From Acidimicrobiales bacterium (GTDB lineage Bacteria; Actinomycetota; Acidimicrobiia; Acidimicrobiales; RAAP-2): 55,242 nt of DNA. The stretch is taken from contig JADGOG010000002.1 of assembly GCA_017883065.1 (NCBI GenBank), forward strand, positions 1 through 55,242, read 5' to 3'. This document shows positions 12,039 through 20,983 of this stretch, piece by piece (within the stretch, counting starts at the first letter, position 1; each line of letters starts with the position of its first letter). The translations under genes were made by a program, and so were the position numbers. The notes beneath the pieces were generated by a model. The model was not told the origin of the DNA. It was given only the letters and a program-made list of their open reading frames with translations, and searched no databases.

Positions 12039-12389
12039 GATGTTGGCGTACTCCCTTGGATTGCGTGGGTGGGACCCCGGGAAGGACGCACCGGAGAGCC
12101 GCCGCTCTGATGCCAGTGAGCCGCGAGCCAGGGTCGGGCCAGTCTCGTCGGTGTGGAGAGCGGGGTCAATGACCCCCCCGGTGCCGCCAATGACGTCGCC
12201 ATCCCTGGTCACCGTCCGATCCCTTGGTGTCGTGGGTGGATCGGGCTCTCCCTGGGTACACTCATTCTTCTATCGGCATACGATAAGTATGCAATATCAC
12301 GATGGATGTCGCCTACGAAGAGTATGAAAACGGCGGAACCAAGACGCCGACCGACCGGGATGCCTTCGAGAACGCGGCAGTGACGCGGC

Positions 12390-13748
12390 TCAGGACCGCA
12401 GCAGCTCGGCGACGCCGAAGGCCAGGTCGAGCGCCTGCCGGGCGTTGAGGCGGGGGTCGCAGGTGGTGGTGTAGCGCTGGTGGAGCTGGCCCTCGACGAT
12501 GTCCTCGACGCCTCCGAGGCACTCGGTGACGTCGTCCCCGGTCAGTTCCACGTGTACCCCTCCGGGCCAGGTCCCCTCGGACTGGTGGGCCCGGAAGAAC
12601 CCCTTCAGCTCCCCGATGATGTCGTCGAACCGCCTGGTCTTTTGACCTCCCTCGGCGGTGAAGGTGTTCCCGTGCATGGGATCGCACACCCACACCACCG
12701 GATGCCCCTGGTCCCGAACCGCACGGAGCAGGGGCGGGAGGGCACGGTCGATGGCGTCCACGCCGAACCGGGTGATCAGAGTGAGCCGCCCGGGAACACG
12801 CTGTGGGTTGAGCCGCTCGCAGAGGTCGATCACGTCGTCGGCCGTCGCCGAAGGGCCGATCTTCGACCCGATCGGGTTGTTGATTCCGGAGAGGAATTCG
12901 CAGTGCGCACCGTCAAGCTGTCGCGTGCGTTCACCCACCCACAACATGTGGGCCGAGCAGTCGTACCATTCCTCGGTGAGCGAGTCGCGTCGGGTCAGGG
13001 CCTCCTCGTAGTCGAGGATGAGCGCCTCGTGGCTGGTCCAGAAGTCGACTTCGTGCAGGGAGTCCTCGGCGGTCAGATTGATCCCACAGGCCGCCATGAA
13101 CCGCAGCGCCCGATCGATGCCTTCTGCGATGTCCTCGAACTGCTGGCCCTCGGCCGACGAGGCCACAAACTGCTGGTTCCAGGCGTGCACCTGGCTCAGG
13201 TCGGCGAATCCGCCCTTGGTGAAGGCCCGGAGGAGGTTGAGCGTGGACACCGACTGTTGGTAGGCGGCTACCAGGCGATTCGGGTCCGGCACCCGGGCGC
13301 TCCGCTCGGGGAGGTCGTCGTTCACCATGTGGCCGCGGAACGACTCGATCACCTGATCGCCGACCTGCTCGGTCGGAGAGGACCGGGGCTTGGCGAACTG
13401 ACCGGCGATACGGCCCACCTTGACCACCGGTACGCCCGATCCGTAGGTGAGCACGACGGCCATCTGCAGGATGACCTTGAGCTTGTCACGGATGGCATCG
13501 GCGCTGAACTCGCTGAACGACTCCGCGCAGTCGCCGGCCTGGAGGACGAAGGCCCGCCCTTCTGCCGCCTGTCCGAGAGCGCGAGTGAGGTGGCGGGCCT
13601 CACCCGCGAACACCAAGGGCGGAAGGCCGGCCAGCTGGGCATGGACACGCTTGAGCTCGCCCTCGTCGGGCCAGACCGGCTGTTGGGCTGCGGGTCTCGA
13701 CCTCCACGAATCGGGGGTCCACGGCGTGGACGTCGGGCGTCGTGTCAC
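12390..13748 (-). CDS. aroG: Class II 3-deoxy-7-phosphoheptulonate (DAHP) synthase
   Basis: PPLVFAGEARHLTRALGQAAEGRAFVLQAGDCAESF, GRIAGQFAKPRSSPTE, WVCDPMHGNT motifs of class II DAHP synthases. Confidence 0.95.
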   Translation of the reverse strand: MTRRPTSTPWTPDSWRSRPAAQQPVWPDEGELKRVHAQLAGLPPLVFAGEARHLTRALGQAAEGRAFVLQAGDCAESFSEFSADAIRDKLKVILQMAVVLTYGSGVPVVKVGRIAGQFAKPRSSPTEQVGDQVIESFRGHMVNDDLPERSARVPDPNRLVAAYQQSVSTLNLLRAFTKGGFADLSQVHAWNQQFVASSAEGQQFEDIAEGIDRALRFMAACGINLTAEDSLHEVDFWTSHEALILDYEEALTRRDSLTEEWYDCSAHMLWVGERTRQLDGAHCEFLSGINNPIGSKIGPSATADDVIDLCERLNPQRVPGRLTLITRFGVDAIDRALPPLLRAVRDQGHPVVWVCDPMHGNTFTAEGGQKTRRFDDIIGELKGFFRAHQSEGTWPGGVHVELTGDDVTECLGGVEDIVEGQLHQRYTTTCDPRLNARQALDLAFGVAELLRS

Positions 13749-13785
13749 GACACCAGCGTAAGCCCTGTGGCCCTAGGCTCGGGCC

Positions 13786-14715
13786 ATGCCGCCATTTCGA
13801 TTCGGGGTCCAGCTGTCCAAGGCCGAGTCGGGAGCAGCATGGAGGGACACCGCCCGAAGGATCGAGGAGCTGGGTTACTCCACCTTGTTCATCCCCGACC
13901 ACTTCGAGGACCAGTTCGGTCCACTGGTGGCGTTGACCGTGGCCGCCGAGGCGACCTCCACCCTCCGGGTGGGCTCTCTGGTGTTCGGAAACGACTACCG
14001 CCACCCGGTCGTGCTGGCCAAAGAGGTGGCCACGCTCGACTTGTTCTCCGGTGGCAGGGTGGAGTTCGGCCTGGGAGCGGGTTGGATGACCAGCGACTAC
14101 GAACAGTCGGGCATCGAGGCCGATCCGGCCGGCACGAGGATCAGCCGGATGGCGGAGAGCCTTGCGGTGATGAAGTCGCTGTGGTCCACCGGAGCAGCCA
14201 CCTACCAGGGTGAGCACTACCGGATCACCGGGGCGGTGGGGGCCCCCGAGCCGGTCCAACGCCCCCACCCACCGATCATCATCGGCGGCGGCGGACGGCG
14301 GGTGCTGGGGATCGCGGCCAAGGAGGCGGACATCGTGGGGGTGAATCCGAGCCTGGCCGCCGGGCACATCGGCACCGAGGTCCTCGAGACCACGACCGCG
14401 GAGTACTACCGCCAGCGGATCGAGTGGATCCAACTGGCCGCCGGGGCACGTTTCGATGCGCTCGAACTCCAGGTCCTCACCTTCTTGGTCCAGATCGTGC
14501 CGAACCGCGCCGAGGCCATCGCCCAGTTGGCTTCCCTCATGTCGGTCACCCCCGAGCAGATCGAAGGGTCGCCCATCGCACTGATCGGCACCACCGACCA
14601 GATCGTCGAGCTCCTTCGTGAACGACGGGAGACATTCGGCTTCACGTACATCGTGGTGCACGAGGCGGAGATGGAAGCATTCGCACCGGTGGTCGCGGCA
14701 CTCGCCGGTACCTAG
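13786..14715 (+). CDS. LLM-class, probably F420-dependent, oxidoreductase
   Basis: FRFGVQLSKAESGAAWRDTARRIEELGYSTLFIPDHF...LASLDLFSGGRVEFGLGAGW-type luciferase-like motifs. Confidence 0.9.
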   Translation: MPPFRFGVQLSKAESGAAWRDTARRIEELGYSTLFIPDHFEDQFGPLVALTVAAEATSTLRVGSLVFGNDYRHPVVLAKEVATLDLFSGGRVEFGLGAGWMTSDYEQSGIEADPAGTRISRMAESLAVMKSLWSTGAATYQGEHYRITGAVGAPEPVQRPHPPIIIGGGGRRVLGIAAKEADIVGVNPSLAAGHIGTEVLETTTAEYYRQRIEWIQLAAGARFDALELQVLTFLVQIVPNRAEAIAQLASLMSVTPEQIEGSPIALIGTTDQIVELLRERRETFGFTYIVVHEAEMEAFAPVVAALAGT

Positions 14716-14717
14716 GA

Positions 14718-15317
14718 GTGGCGACAGCGCCACTCCGGATCGGCATCTTCGGCGGGACCTTCGACCCGATCCACTCCGCCCACCTCGAGGTCGCCGACGC
14801 CGTCCGCAAGGCGCTCCTGCTCGACCGGATGCTGGTGGTGGTGGCCAACCAGCCCTGGCAGAAGGAGGGGGAGCGACCGGTCACGCCGGCCGAGGACCGG
14901 TACGCCATGACCGAGGCGGCACTGGCCGACCGCCCGGGGCTCGAGCCCTGCCGGATCGAGCTGGACCGCGGCGGACCCTCGTACACCATCGACACCGTCC
15001 GTGACCTGCAACGCACCTATCCAGGCGCCCAGCTGGTAGTGGTGGTGGGATCGGACGTGGTCGGCGGCCTCGGCACCTGGAAAGACGAGCGTGATCTGCG
15101 TGGTCTGGTGACCCTCGCCGTGGTGGGACGGCCGGGCGTCCCACCGGTGCTGCTCCCGCCGGGTTGGCACGGGGTGGACGTGCCGGTGGCGCCGTTCGAC
15201 GTGTCCAGCACCGAGGTGCGTGAACGGCTCGAGACCGGTGCCGCGGTGGACGGACTGATCCCCGAGGCGGTGATCCGTTGCATTCGCCAGCGTGGTCTGT
15301 ACGCTACGGGGAGATGA
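14718..15317 (+). CDS. nadD: Nicotinate-nucleotide adenylyltransferase
   Basis: GIFGGTFDPIHSAHLEVAD, GGPSYTIDTVRDL, VSSTEVRERL; upstream of rsfS. Confidence 0.95.
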   Translation: MATAPLRIGIFGGTFDPIHSAHLEVADAVRKALLLDRMLVVVANQPWQKEGERPVTPAEDRYAMTEAALADRPGLEPCRIELDRGGPSYTIDTVRDLQRTYPGAQLVVVVGSDVVGGLGTWKDERDLRGLVTLAVVGRPGVPPVLLPPGWHGVDVPVAPFDVSSTEVRERLETGAAVDGLIPEAVIRCIRQRGLYATGR

Positions 15318-15766
15318 GTGTGCGGATCACGCCGAGCGGTGCAGGGAGCACCACGTCCCCCGGGACGAGGTACCCCCGCTCCGCTCCGGTCCCCTTCGAC
15401 CTGACCGAGGTCGCCACCGGGGTCGACACCGAACCCCGGCCCCAGGCTCCCGTCGTCGAGGGGCCAGGCCCCGGCACCGCCACCGAACTCGAGCCGGGGA
15501 GCGAACCGACTACGGCGAGCAGGAGCGAGCTCCGTGCCGCCCGGCGCCAGCGTCGGCGCCTGATGGTGGTCTGTGCCGTGGTCATCGCCGTCTGCCTGGT
15601 GCTGACCATCGTGGTCGTGGGTCTCGCCCGCAACCGGGTGGCCGGATCCCAGTCGCTACCCTCGGTGAGGACCGGTCGGATTCCCGGACCGGCCTGGTCG
15701 TCCACACCCAGCAGCACCCGTCCAGCGAACCCCGACGCACTCGCGTCGCAAGGAGGCCACCCTTGA
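15314..15766 (+). CDS. Hypothetical single-pass membrane protein
   Basis: ATGA overlap with nadD and TTGA overlap with rsfS; basic stretch then TM helix RRQRRRLMVVCAVVIAVCLVLTIVVVGLARNR. Confidence 0.7.
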   Translation: MSVRITPSGAGSTTSPGTRYPRSAPVPFDLTEVATGVDTEPRPQAPVVEGPGPGTATELEPGSEPTTASRSELRAARRQRRRLMVVCAVVIAVCLVLTIVVVGLARNRVAGSQSLPSVRTGRIPGPAWSSTPSSTRPANPDALASQGGHP

Positions 15767-16155
15767 TCGCCACCAGCCCTACGCCGCTCGTCGAGCAGGC
15801 CGAACCGTCCGTACCCGAAGAGTGCATGGTGGCCGCCCGTGCCGCGGATGCGAAGTCGGGCGAGGACACCACCGTCCTGGCCGTGGGCGAGCTGCTCGGT
15901 CTCACCGATGCCTTCGTGATCACCAGCGGGACCAACACCCGCCAGGTCAAGACCATCGTGGACGAGGTGGAACGCCAGGTGAAGGAGGCAGGAGGTCTGC
16001 GACCGGTTCGGGTGGAAGGCCTCGACGACGCACGGTGGGTGCTGATGGACTACGGGGACTTTCTGGTGCACGTCTTTCTGGACGAGGCGCGTGAGTTCTA
16101 CGACCTCGAGCATCTGTGGGCAGAGGCTCCCCGGGTGGCGTGGAGGCTCGACTGA
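15763..16155 (+). CDS. rsfS: Ribosomal silencing factor
   Basis: ARAADAKSGEDTTVLAVGELLGLTDAFVITSGTNTRQVKTIVDEVE...WVLMDYGDFLVHVFLDEAREFYDLEHLW; TTG start at 15763. Confidence 0.94.
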   Translation: MIATSPTPLVEQAEPSVPEECMVAARAADAKSGEDTTVLAVGELLGLTDAFVITSGTNTRQVKTIVDEVERQVKEAGGLRPVRVEGLDDARWVLMDYGDFLVHVFLDEAREFYDLEHLWAEAPRVAWRLD

Positions 16156-16168
16156 CTGAGCCGCCGCC

Positions 16169-16774
16169 TCAGGGCAGGGGAGCCTGGGGTAGGTAGGACG
16201 CGCGAGTCACCGGTCCGGGGACCTGGGCGCCACTTGCGGTCGGCACGCCGATGGGTAGGCCGGCGATCTGGAAGAGGACCCCGGTGACCGCGGGTTGCTG
16301 GGTGGCGGTGAAGACCACCTGGGCGATGGCCAGGGTCTGGTCCGGGCCGACCACCTGGACGGGGTTGGTGGAGAAGTCGACCGTGGCGATGCCGGCGGTC
16401 ACCGACACGGAGACCTTCGTCTTGGTGCCGGTCAGGAAGCTCTGGAGGCCAAGGCTGGACTCGGCGGTCGTCGGCCCTTCGAGCAGGGCCTCCATCACCT
16501 GGGTGAGCGTTGCCGGGATCTGGACGTCGCGGGAGACGGCGATGACGTGCTGACTGGGTGCCACCAGGTAGATCGTCTCGGGCACGGCCACCGCCGGGGG
16601 AGTGGCCGGGTTGGTGGTCGTCGTGGATGCGACCGGGTTGAGCAGGGGGAATGGGACGTTGTCCTTGGCGATGGCACTGGGCGGACCGTTGGTCGGGATA
16701 CCGCAGGCAGCGGTCGCCATCACGACGACGCCCAGGGCGATCATGGCGAGGGGTCTCATCCGTGGTCGGCTCAT
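16169..16774 (-). CDS. GerMN-domain lipoprotein, LpqB-like
   Basis: Lipobox MATAACGIP; GerMN-like IYLVAPSQHVIAVSRDVQIPATLTQVMEALLEGPT; overlaps the mtrB-like stop. Confidence 0.82.
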   Translation of the reverse strand: MSRPRMRPLAMIALGVVVMATAACGIPTNGPPSAIAKDNVPFPLLNPVASTTTTNPATPPAVAVPETIYLVAPSQHVIAVSRDVQIPATLTQVMEALLEGPTTAESSLGLQSFLTGTKTKVSVSVTAGIATVDFSTNPVQVVGPDQTLAIAQVVFTATQQPAVTGVLFQIAGLPIGVPTASGAQVPGPVTRASYLPQAPLP

Positions 16775-18327
16775 CCCTGCCCCCAGTCGTTCTCGGCATC
16801 TACGAGTGGGAGTTCGATGATGAAGCGGGAGCCACCGCCGGGTGCATTGGTGACGAGCACGGTGCCTCCATGGAGGCGCACATGCTCGGCCACCAGGGAG
16901 AGCCCGAGCCCGGTGCCGTCACTGGATTCGCGCTGGCCGGAGCGACTACCACGGTAGAAGCGCTCGAACAGGTGCTGACGCTCGGCGGGGGGGACGCCGG
17001 GGCCGTGATCCTCGACGATCACCCGGATGAACCGCTTCCCATCGGTGCGCCGGGCTCCGCCGGGCCCGACAGAATCGCCTTCCACGATCACCCGGGTGAC
17101 ACCTCCGGCGTAGAGGTTGGCGTTCTCCACCAGGTTGGTCATCACCCGTTCGAAGCGACGCTTGTCCACCCGGAGCCTCAGCCCGTCCACCCCGGGCCCG
17201 ATCTCCACCGGAAACGACACGGCGACCCGTTGGCCGTCCGGGTCGACCGGCGCCGAAGCGGCGACCGCCCGGCGAACCAGCTCTCCAGGATCGACTTCGT
17301 CGAGCGAGAGTTCGGCCGAGCCGGCGTCGAATCTCGAGATCTCCAGCAGGTCGTCGACCATCCGGGTGAACCGGTGGAGATCGCCGTCGAGTAGGTCGAG
17401 TGCACTCTGGGCGCGAGGGGACAGCTCTCCCCGGTGTGCCTCGAGCACGCCCACCGTTGCGGTCAGCGTGGTCAACGGGGAGCGCAGTTCGTGGCTCACG
17501 TCGGACGTGAACCGCGCCTCCCGCTCGATCCGCTCCTGCACGTTTGCGGTCATCCGGTTGAAGGCGGACGCCAGCTCCTGGAGGTCGCTGTCGTCCCCGG
17601 CCTCCACCCGCGTGTCGAGGTCGCCACCCGCTATGGCCACGGCTGCGTCGGTCACTCCCGCCAGTGGGCGCAGGGCCCTCCCGCTCGCCCATCGCCCGAC
17701 AGCCGCACCCGCCAGGGTGGTGACCAGGGCGGCGGCGGCCAGAGTGATGGCCAGCGTCCGCAGGGTGTTCTCGAGCTCGTCGAGCGAGAAGACCTCGAAG
17801 TAGGAGGCACCCACCGCGGGCAGGGGGACGCCGATGGCCAACTGCGGGGATCCGCCGACCGAGATGAACTGGGATGCCGGTGTCCCGGTCAGGACCATGG
17901 CCCGGAGTTCGAGGGGGAGCGCACTCTGTCCCACGGAGATCGACGTGGCGAACCACTGGTCGCCCCGGTGCAGGACGGACCGGGACCCGGGCAGAGTGTC
18001 GACCGACTCGATCAACTGGTTCACCTGGGTGCCGGGGGAGCGCAGTGCATTCTGGATCAGGGACGCATTGGCGAAGGCCTGACGCTGGTCGGCTCCCTGG
18101 CGTTCGCTGAGGTAGCTCTGGCGGGCGGTGAAGTAGGTGATCCCGGCCATGATGGTGGACAGGAGGAAGGCTCCGATGGCGAAGGTCACGGTCACCCGGG
18201 CACGGAGGCCGAGCCCTTCGGACAGGCGGGTCCGGTGGGTACGCCGGGAGGGGGCGCCGTCTGTCGGCCGCGCCTCGTCAGGCCGGTCAGTCGACGCTGG
18301 GCCCCCGGGCGGTTCGGCCGGGTCCAT
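16771..18327 (-). CDS. mtrB: Two-component sensor histidine kinase, MtrB-like
   Basis: HAMP region, FTSDVSHELRSPLTTLTATV H-box, ENANLYAGG N-box, DHGPGVP and GTGLGLSLV; downstream of the OmpR-type regulator. Confidence 0.87.
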   Translation of the reverse strand: MDPAEPPGGPASTDRPDEARPTDGAPSRRTHRTRLSEGLGLRARVTVTFAIGAFLLSTIMAGITYFTARQSYLSERQGADQRQAFANASLIQNALRSPGTQVNQLIESVDTLPGSRSVLHRGDQWFATSISVGQSALPLELRAMVLTGTPASQFISVGGSPQLAIGVPLPAVGASYFEVFSLDELENTLRTLAITLAAAALVTTLAGAAVGRWASGRALRPLAGVTDAAVAIAGGDLDTRVEAGDDSDLQELASAFNRMTANVQERIEREARFTSDVSHELRSPLTTLTATVGVLEAHRGELSPRAQSALDLLDGDLHRFTRMVDDLLEISRFDAGSAELSLDEVDPGELVRRAVAASAPVDPDGQRVAVSFPVEIGPGVDGLRLRVDKRRFERVMTNLVENANLYAGGVTRVIVEGDSVGPGGARRTDGKRFIRVIVEDHGPGVPPAERQHLFERFYRGSRSGQRESSDGTGLGLSLVAEHVRLHGGTVLVTNAPGGGSRFIIELPLVDAENDWGQG

Positions 18328-18330
18328 CGA

Positions 18331-19008
18331 TCAGACGGCCAGCTTGTAGCCCATGCCGCGGACGGTGAGGATGAATCGGGGATTGGCGGGATCCGGTTCG
18401 ACCTTGGTGCGCAGGCGGCGAACGTGGACGTCGACCAGGCGGCCGTCGCCGAAGTAGTCGTAGCCCCATACCTTCTCGAGGAGATGCTCACGGCTGAGCA
18501 CCTTGCCCGGATGATCGGCCAACTCGCACAACAGTCGGAACTCGGTTCGGGTGCAGTGGACCTCGGATCCGCCCCTGCGGACCACGCCGGCGTCGGGTTC
18601 GATCTCGACGTCGCCGAAGGTGATCACCGATTCGGGCGCGTCGTCGGTGCGTGAACGTCGGAGCAGGGCCCGGATGCGGGCCGCCAGCTCCTTGGCCACG
18701 AACGGCTTGGTGACATAGTCGTCCGCACCCGCCTCGAGGCCGGCGACCACGTCATGGGTGTCGGATCGGGCAGTGACCATGATGATCGGCACCGTGCTGG
18801 TGCGCCGGAGCGTGCGGCAGGTCTCGAACCCGTCCATCCCCGGCAGCATGAGGTCGATGAGCGCCAGCTCGAAGGGATCGTCGTTGAACCGGTCGACCGC
18901 CTCCTCGCCGGTGGGCACGTCCTCGACCTCATAGCCCTCGTCCTCGAGGGCGAGACGCATGGACGAGCGGATCCGCTCGTCATCCTCCACCACCAGGATG
19001 CGGCTCAT
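18331..19008 (-). CDS. mtrA: OmpR/PhoB-family response regulator, MtrA-like
   Basis: MSRILVVEDDERIRSSMRLALEDEGYEV...ALIDLMLPGMDGFETCR...GADDYVTKPF; winged-helix C-terminus LLEKVWGYDYFGDGRLVDVHVRRLRTKVEPDP. Confidence 0.9.
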   Translation of the reverse strand: MSRILVVEDDERIRSSMRLALEDEGYEVEDVPTGEEAVDRFNDDPFELALIDLMLPGMDGFETCRTLRRTSTVPIIMVTARSDTHDVVAGLEAGADDYVTKPFVAKELAARIRALLRRSRTDDAPESVITFGDVEIEPDAGVVRRGGSEVHCTRTEFRLLCELADHPGKVLSREHLLEKVWGYDYFGDGRLVDVHVRRLRTKVEPDPANPRFILTVRGMGYKLAV

Positions 19009-19062
19009 GCCCCGATCATGGCACGGGTCACCTGGTTGGTACGGGCGGCCCGCCCGTCTCGA

Positions 19063-20745
19063 TCAGGTGTTGAGCCAGATCTGGGTGGGCCACACGGCCC
19101 CGCTGATCATCCCGTAGGCACCCGACCCCTCAGGAGTGGTGGGGTTGTTGAAGTTCTCGACCTTGGGCTGAGCCGCCACCGACCAGACGCTCCGCGCCGT
19201 CCAGAGGTAGGGGATGTCCGAGCCCATGAGCCTGCCCACCTCCTGATAGGCGGCGGTCCGATCGGCCTGGTTGGTGGACTGGCGGCCCTTGATGAGCGCC
19301 GCCTGCATGTTGGGGTCGGTGTTCCGGGCCATGTTGATCGAGAACACCGAGTTGATATTGGTGGGACTCCAGAAGATGTAGTTGAGGTCGGGGTCGACGG
19401 CACCGAACTGACGCCACATCTGCGCCTGGAACTTGCCCAGCAGCGCGGTGTTGATGATGTTGGCCTGCTGGATGGGGGCCAGGGTCACCTGCATGCCGGC
19501 CGTCTGCAGCTGCTGCTGGACGAACTCGGCCTCGCGGGTGGTGGCCGGGTCGGGGACGTGATTGATGACCAGGGTCACCGGCTTGCCCGTCTCCTGCTGC
19601 ACCTCCTTGATCAGCTGCGCCGCCTTGGTCGGATTCGGCGCCGGATAGCCGGTGGGTGCGAAGTAGGGCGTGCCGCTCACGAAGGGCCCGTTGGAGGGAG
19701 GCTGCACCCCGTTGGTGATCACCTTGGAGTACTGGGCGGAGCTGACGGCCATGGCCGCGGCCTGTCGGACCTTGATGTTGTCGAAGGGCGCCTCGGACAG
19801 ATTGAGCAGGACGCAAGCCATGTCCGGCTCGCCGGCGACCTTGGTGGAGTCGTCGATGTAGGCCAGAGAGCCGTCGGCCCGCAGGCTGGCGGTGACGTTT
19901 GACGTCGAGGTGTGCATGATGTCCACGCTGCCCGACTTCAGACTGGCCAGGAGCTGATCAGGGTCGGGGATGGGCTTGTAGGTGATGCTGTCCAGATAGG
20001 GGAAGCCCGGACGCCAGTAGTGGGGGTTCTTGGTGGCGGTGAAGTGGTCGTTGGGGTTCCAGGACTCGAATACGAACGGGCCGGTGCCGATGGGTTTGGT
20101 CTGGCTGCCGGAGGCCAACCAGGTCGGTTCGGCGATGAAGGCGACCTGGCCGCCGATGCCGCCGGCCAGGAAGTAGTTGAACGGCACCCACGGCGAGCTC
20201 ATGGTCACGGTGACCTCGAGCGGCCCGGTCACGCTGACCGCGGAGATAGTGGTCAGCGCCGGCCCGGTCAGCGCCGCTGATCGCTGGGCGTTGAGGTTGG
20301 CCGCCACCGCCGCCCCGTCGCAGGGGGCGTTGTTGTGGAAGACCAGGTTGGGTCTCATGGTGATGGTCCACACCGTGTAGTCGGTATTGGGGGTGATCGA
20401 CTTGGCCAAGTAGGGCTGCACGGAGCCGTCGGCAGCGAGGATGGCCAGCGGGTCGAACACCGTCCGGGCGTAGAGGATGCCGGTGGTGTCGTAGGTGCCC
20501 TTGGTCGGGCTGAAGCCGACTTCCTCTGCCTCGGTCCCGAAGATCAGGGACCCGCCCTTTTTGGGAGTGGCCGAGGAGATCCCGTTGGGGTGTGACGCGG
20601 TCCCCGAGGTCGATGAGCCCGAGCCCGAGCCCGAGCCCGAACTGCAGGCGGCCAGCAGGCCGCCCGACGTTCCGACCACGGCGACCCCGGCCCCCACGGC
20701 CGCTCCCCGGGCGAGAAATGAGCGTCGGTCGATTCGATCAGACAT
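19063..20745 (-). CDS. ABC-transporter extracellular solute-binding lipoprotein (peptide/nickel type)
   Basis: MSDRIDRRSFLARGAAVGAGVAVVGTSGGLLAACSSGSG Tat/lipoprotein signal; SBP_bac_5-like body (IGTGPFVFESWNPNDHFTATKNPHYW). Confidence 0.9.
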   Translation of the reverse strand: MSDRIDRRSFLARGAAVGAGVAVVGTSGGLLAACSSGSGSGSGSSTSGTASHPNGISSATPKKGGSLIFGTEAEEVGFSPTKGTYDTTGILYARTVFDPLAILAADGSVQPYLAKSITPNTDYTVWTITMRPNLVFHNNAPCDGAAVAANLNAQRSAALTGPALTTISAVSVTGPLEVTVTMSSPWVPFNYFLAGGIGGQVAFIAEPTWLASGSQTKPIGTGPFVFESWNPNDHFTATKNPHYWRPGFPYLDSITYKPIPDPDQLLASLKSGSVDIMHTSTSNVTASLRADGSLAYIDDSTKVAGEPDMACVLLNLSEAPFDNIKVRQAAAMAVSSAQYSKVITNGVQPPSNGPFVSGTPYFAPTGYPAPNPTKAAQLIKEVQQETGKPVTLVINHVPDPATTREAEFVQQQLQTAGMQVTLAPIQQANIINTALLGKFQAQMWRQFGAVDPDLNYIFWSPTNINSVFSINMARNTDPNMQAALIKGRQSTNQADRTAAYQEVGRLMGSDIPYLWTARSVWSVAAQPKVENFNNPTTPEGSGAYGMISGAVWPTQIWLNT

Positions 20746-20983
20746 GATCCCCCTTTTCGGCACTACCGGGAGTTTCCGGCGGCATCCGTCTCCATCATTC
20801 GGCAGTGGCGTCGCAGGTGTGGCCATGGGTGATCCCCGACCGTGCTGCGACGACCTGACGTTAGCCCCCGGCTCGCCGCGACGAGAGGATCGTCGTCCAC
20901 CGATCGGCGCGGTACGGAGTCGGGGGCCGCCGACTCCGCCGGGGGTACGCCGACCGGCAGGACCTGCCCGATACGCTGCAGAG

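Noticed and set aside
12039-12275. Possible c-di-AMP (ydaO) riboswitch upstream of the wall-type protein
   Set aside because: Canonical conserved segments could not be identified by eye; kept only as a structured-leader observation.
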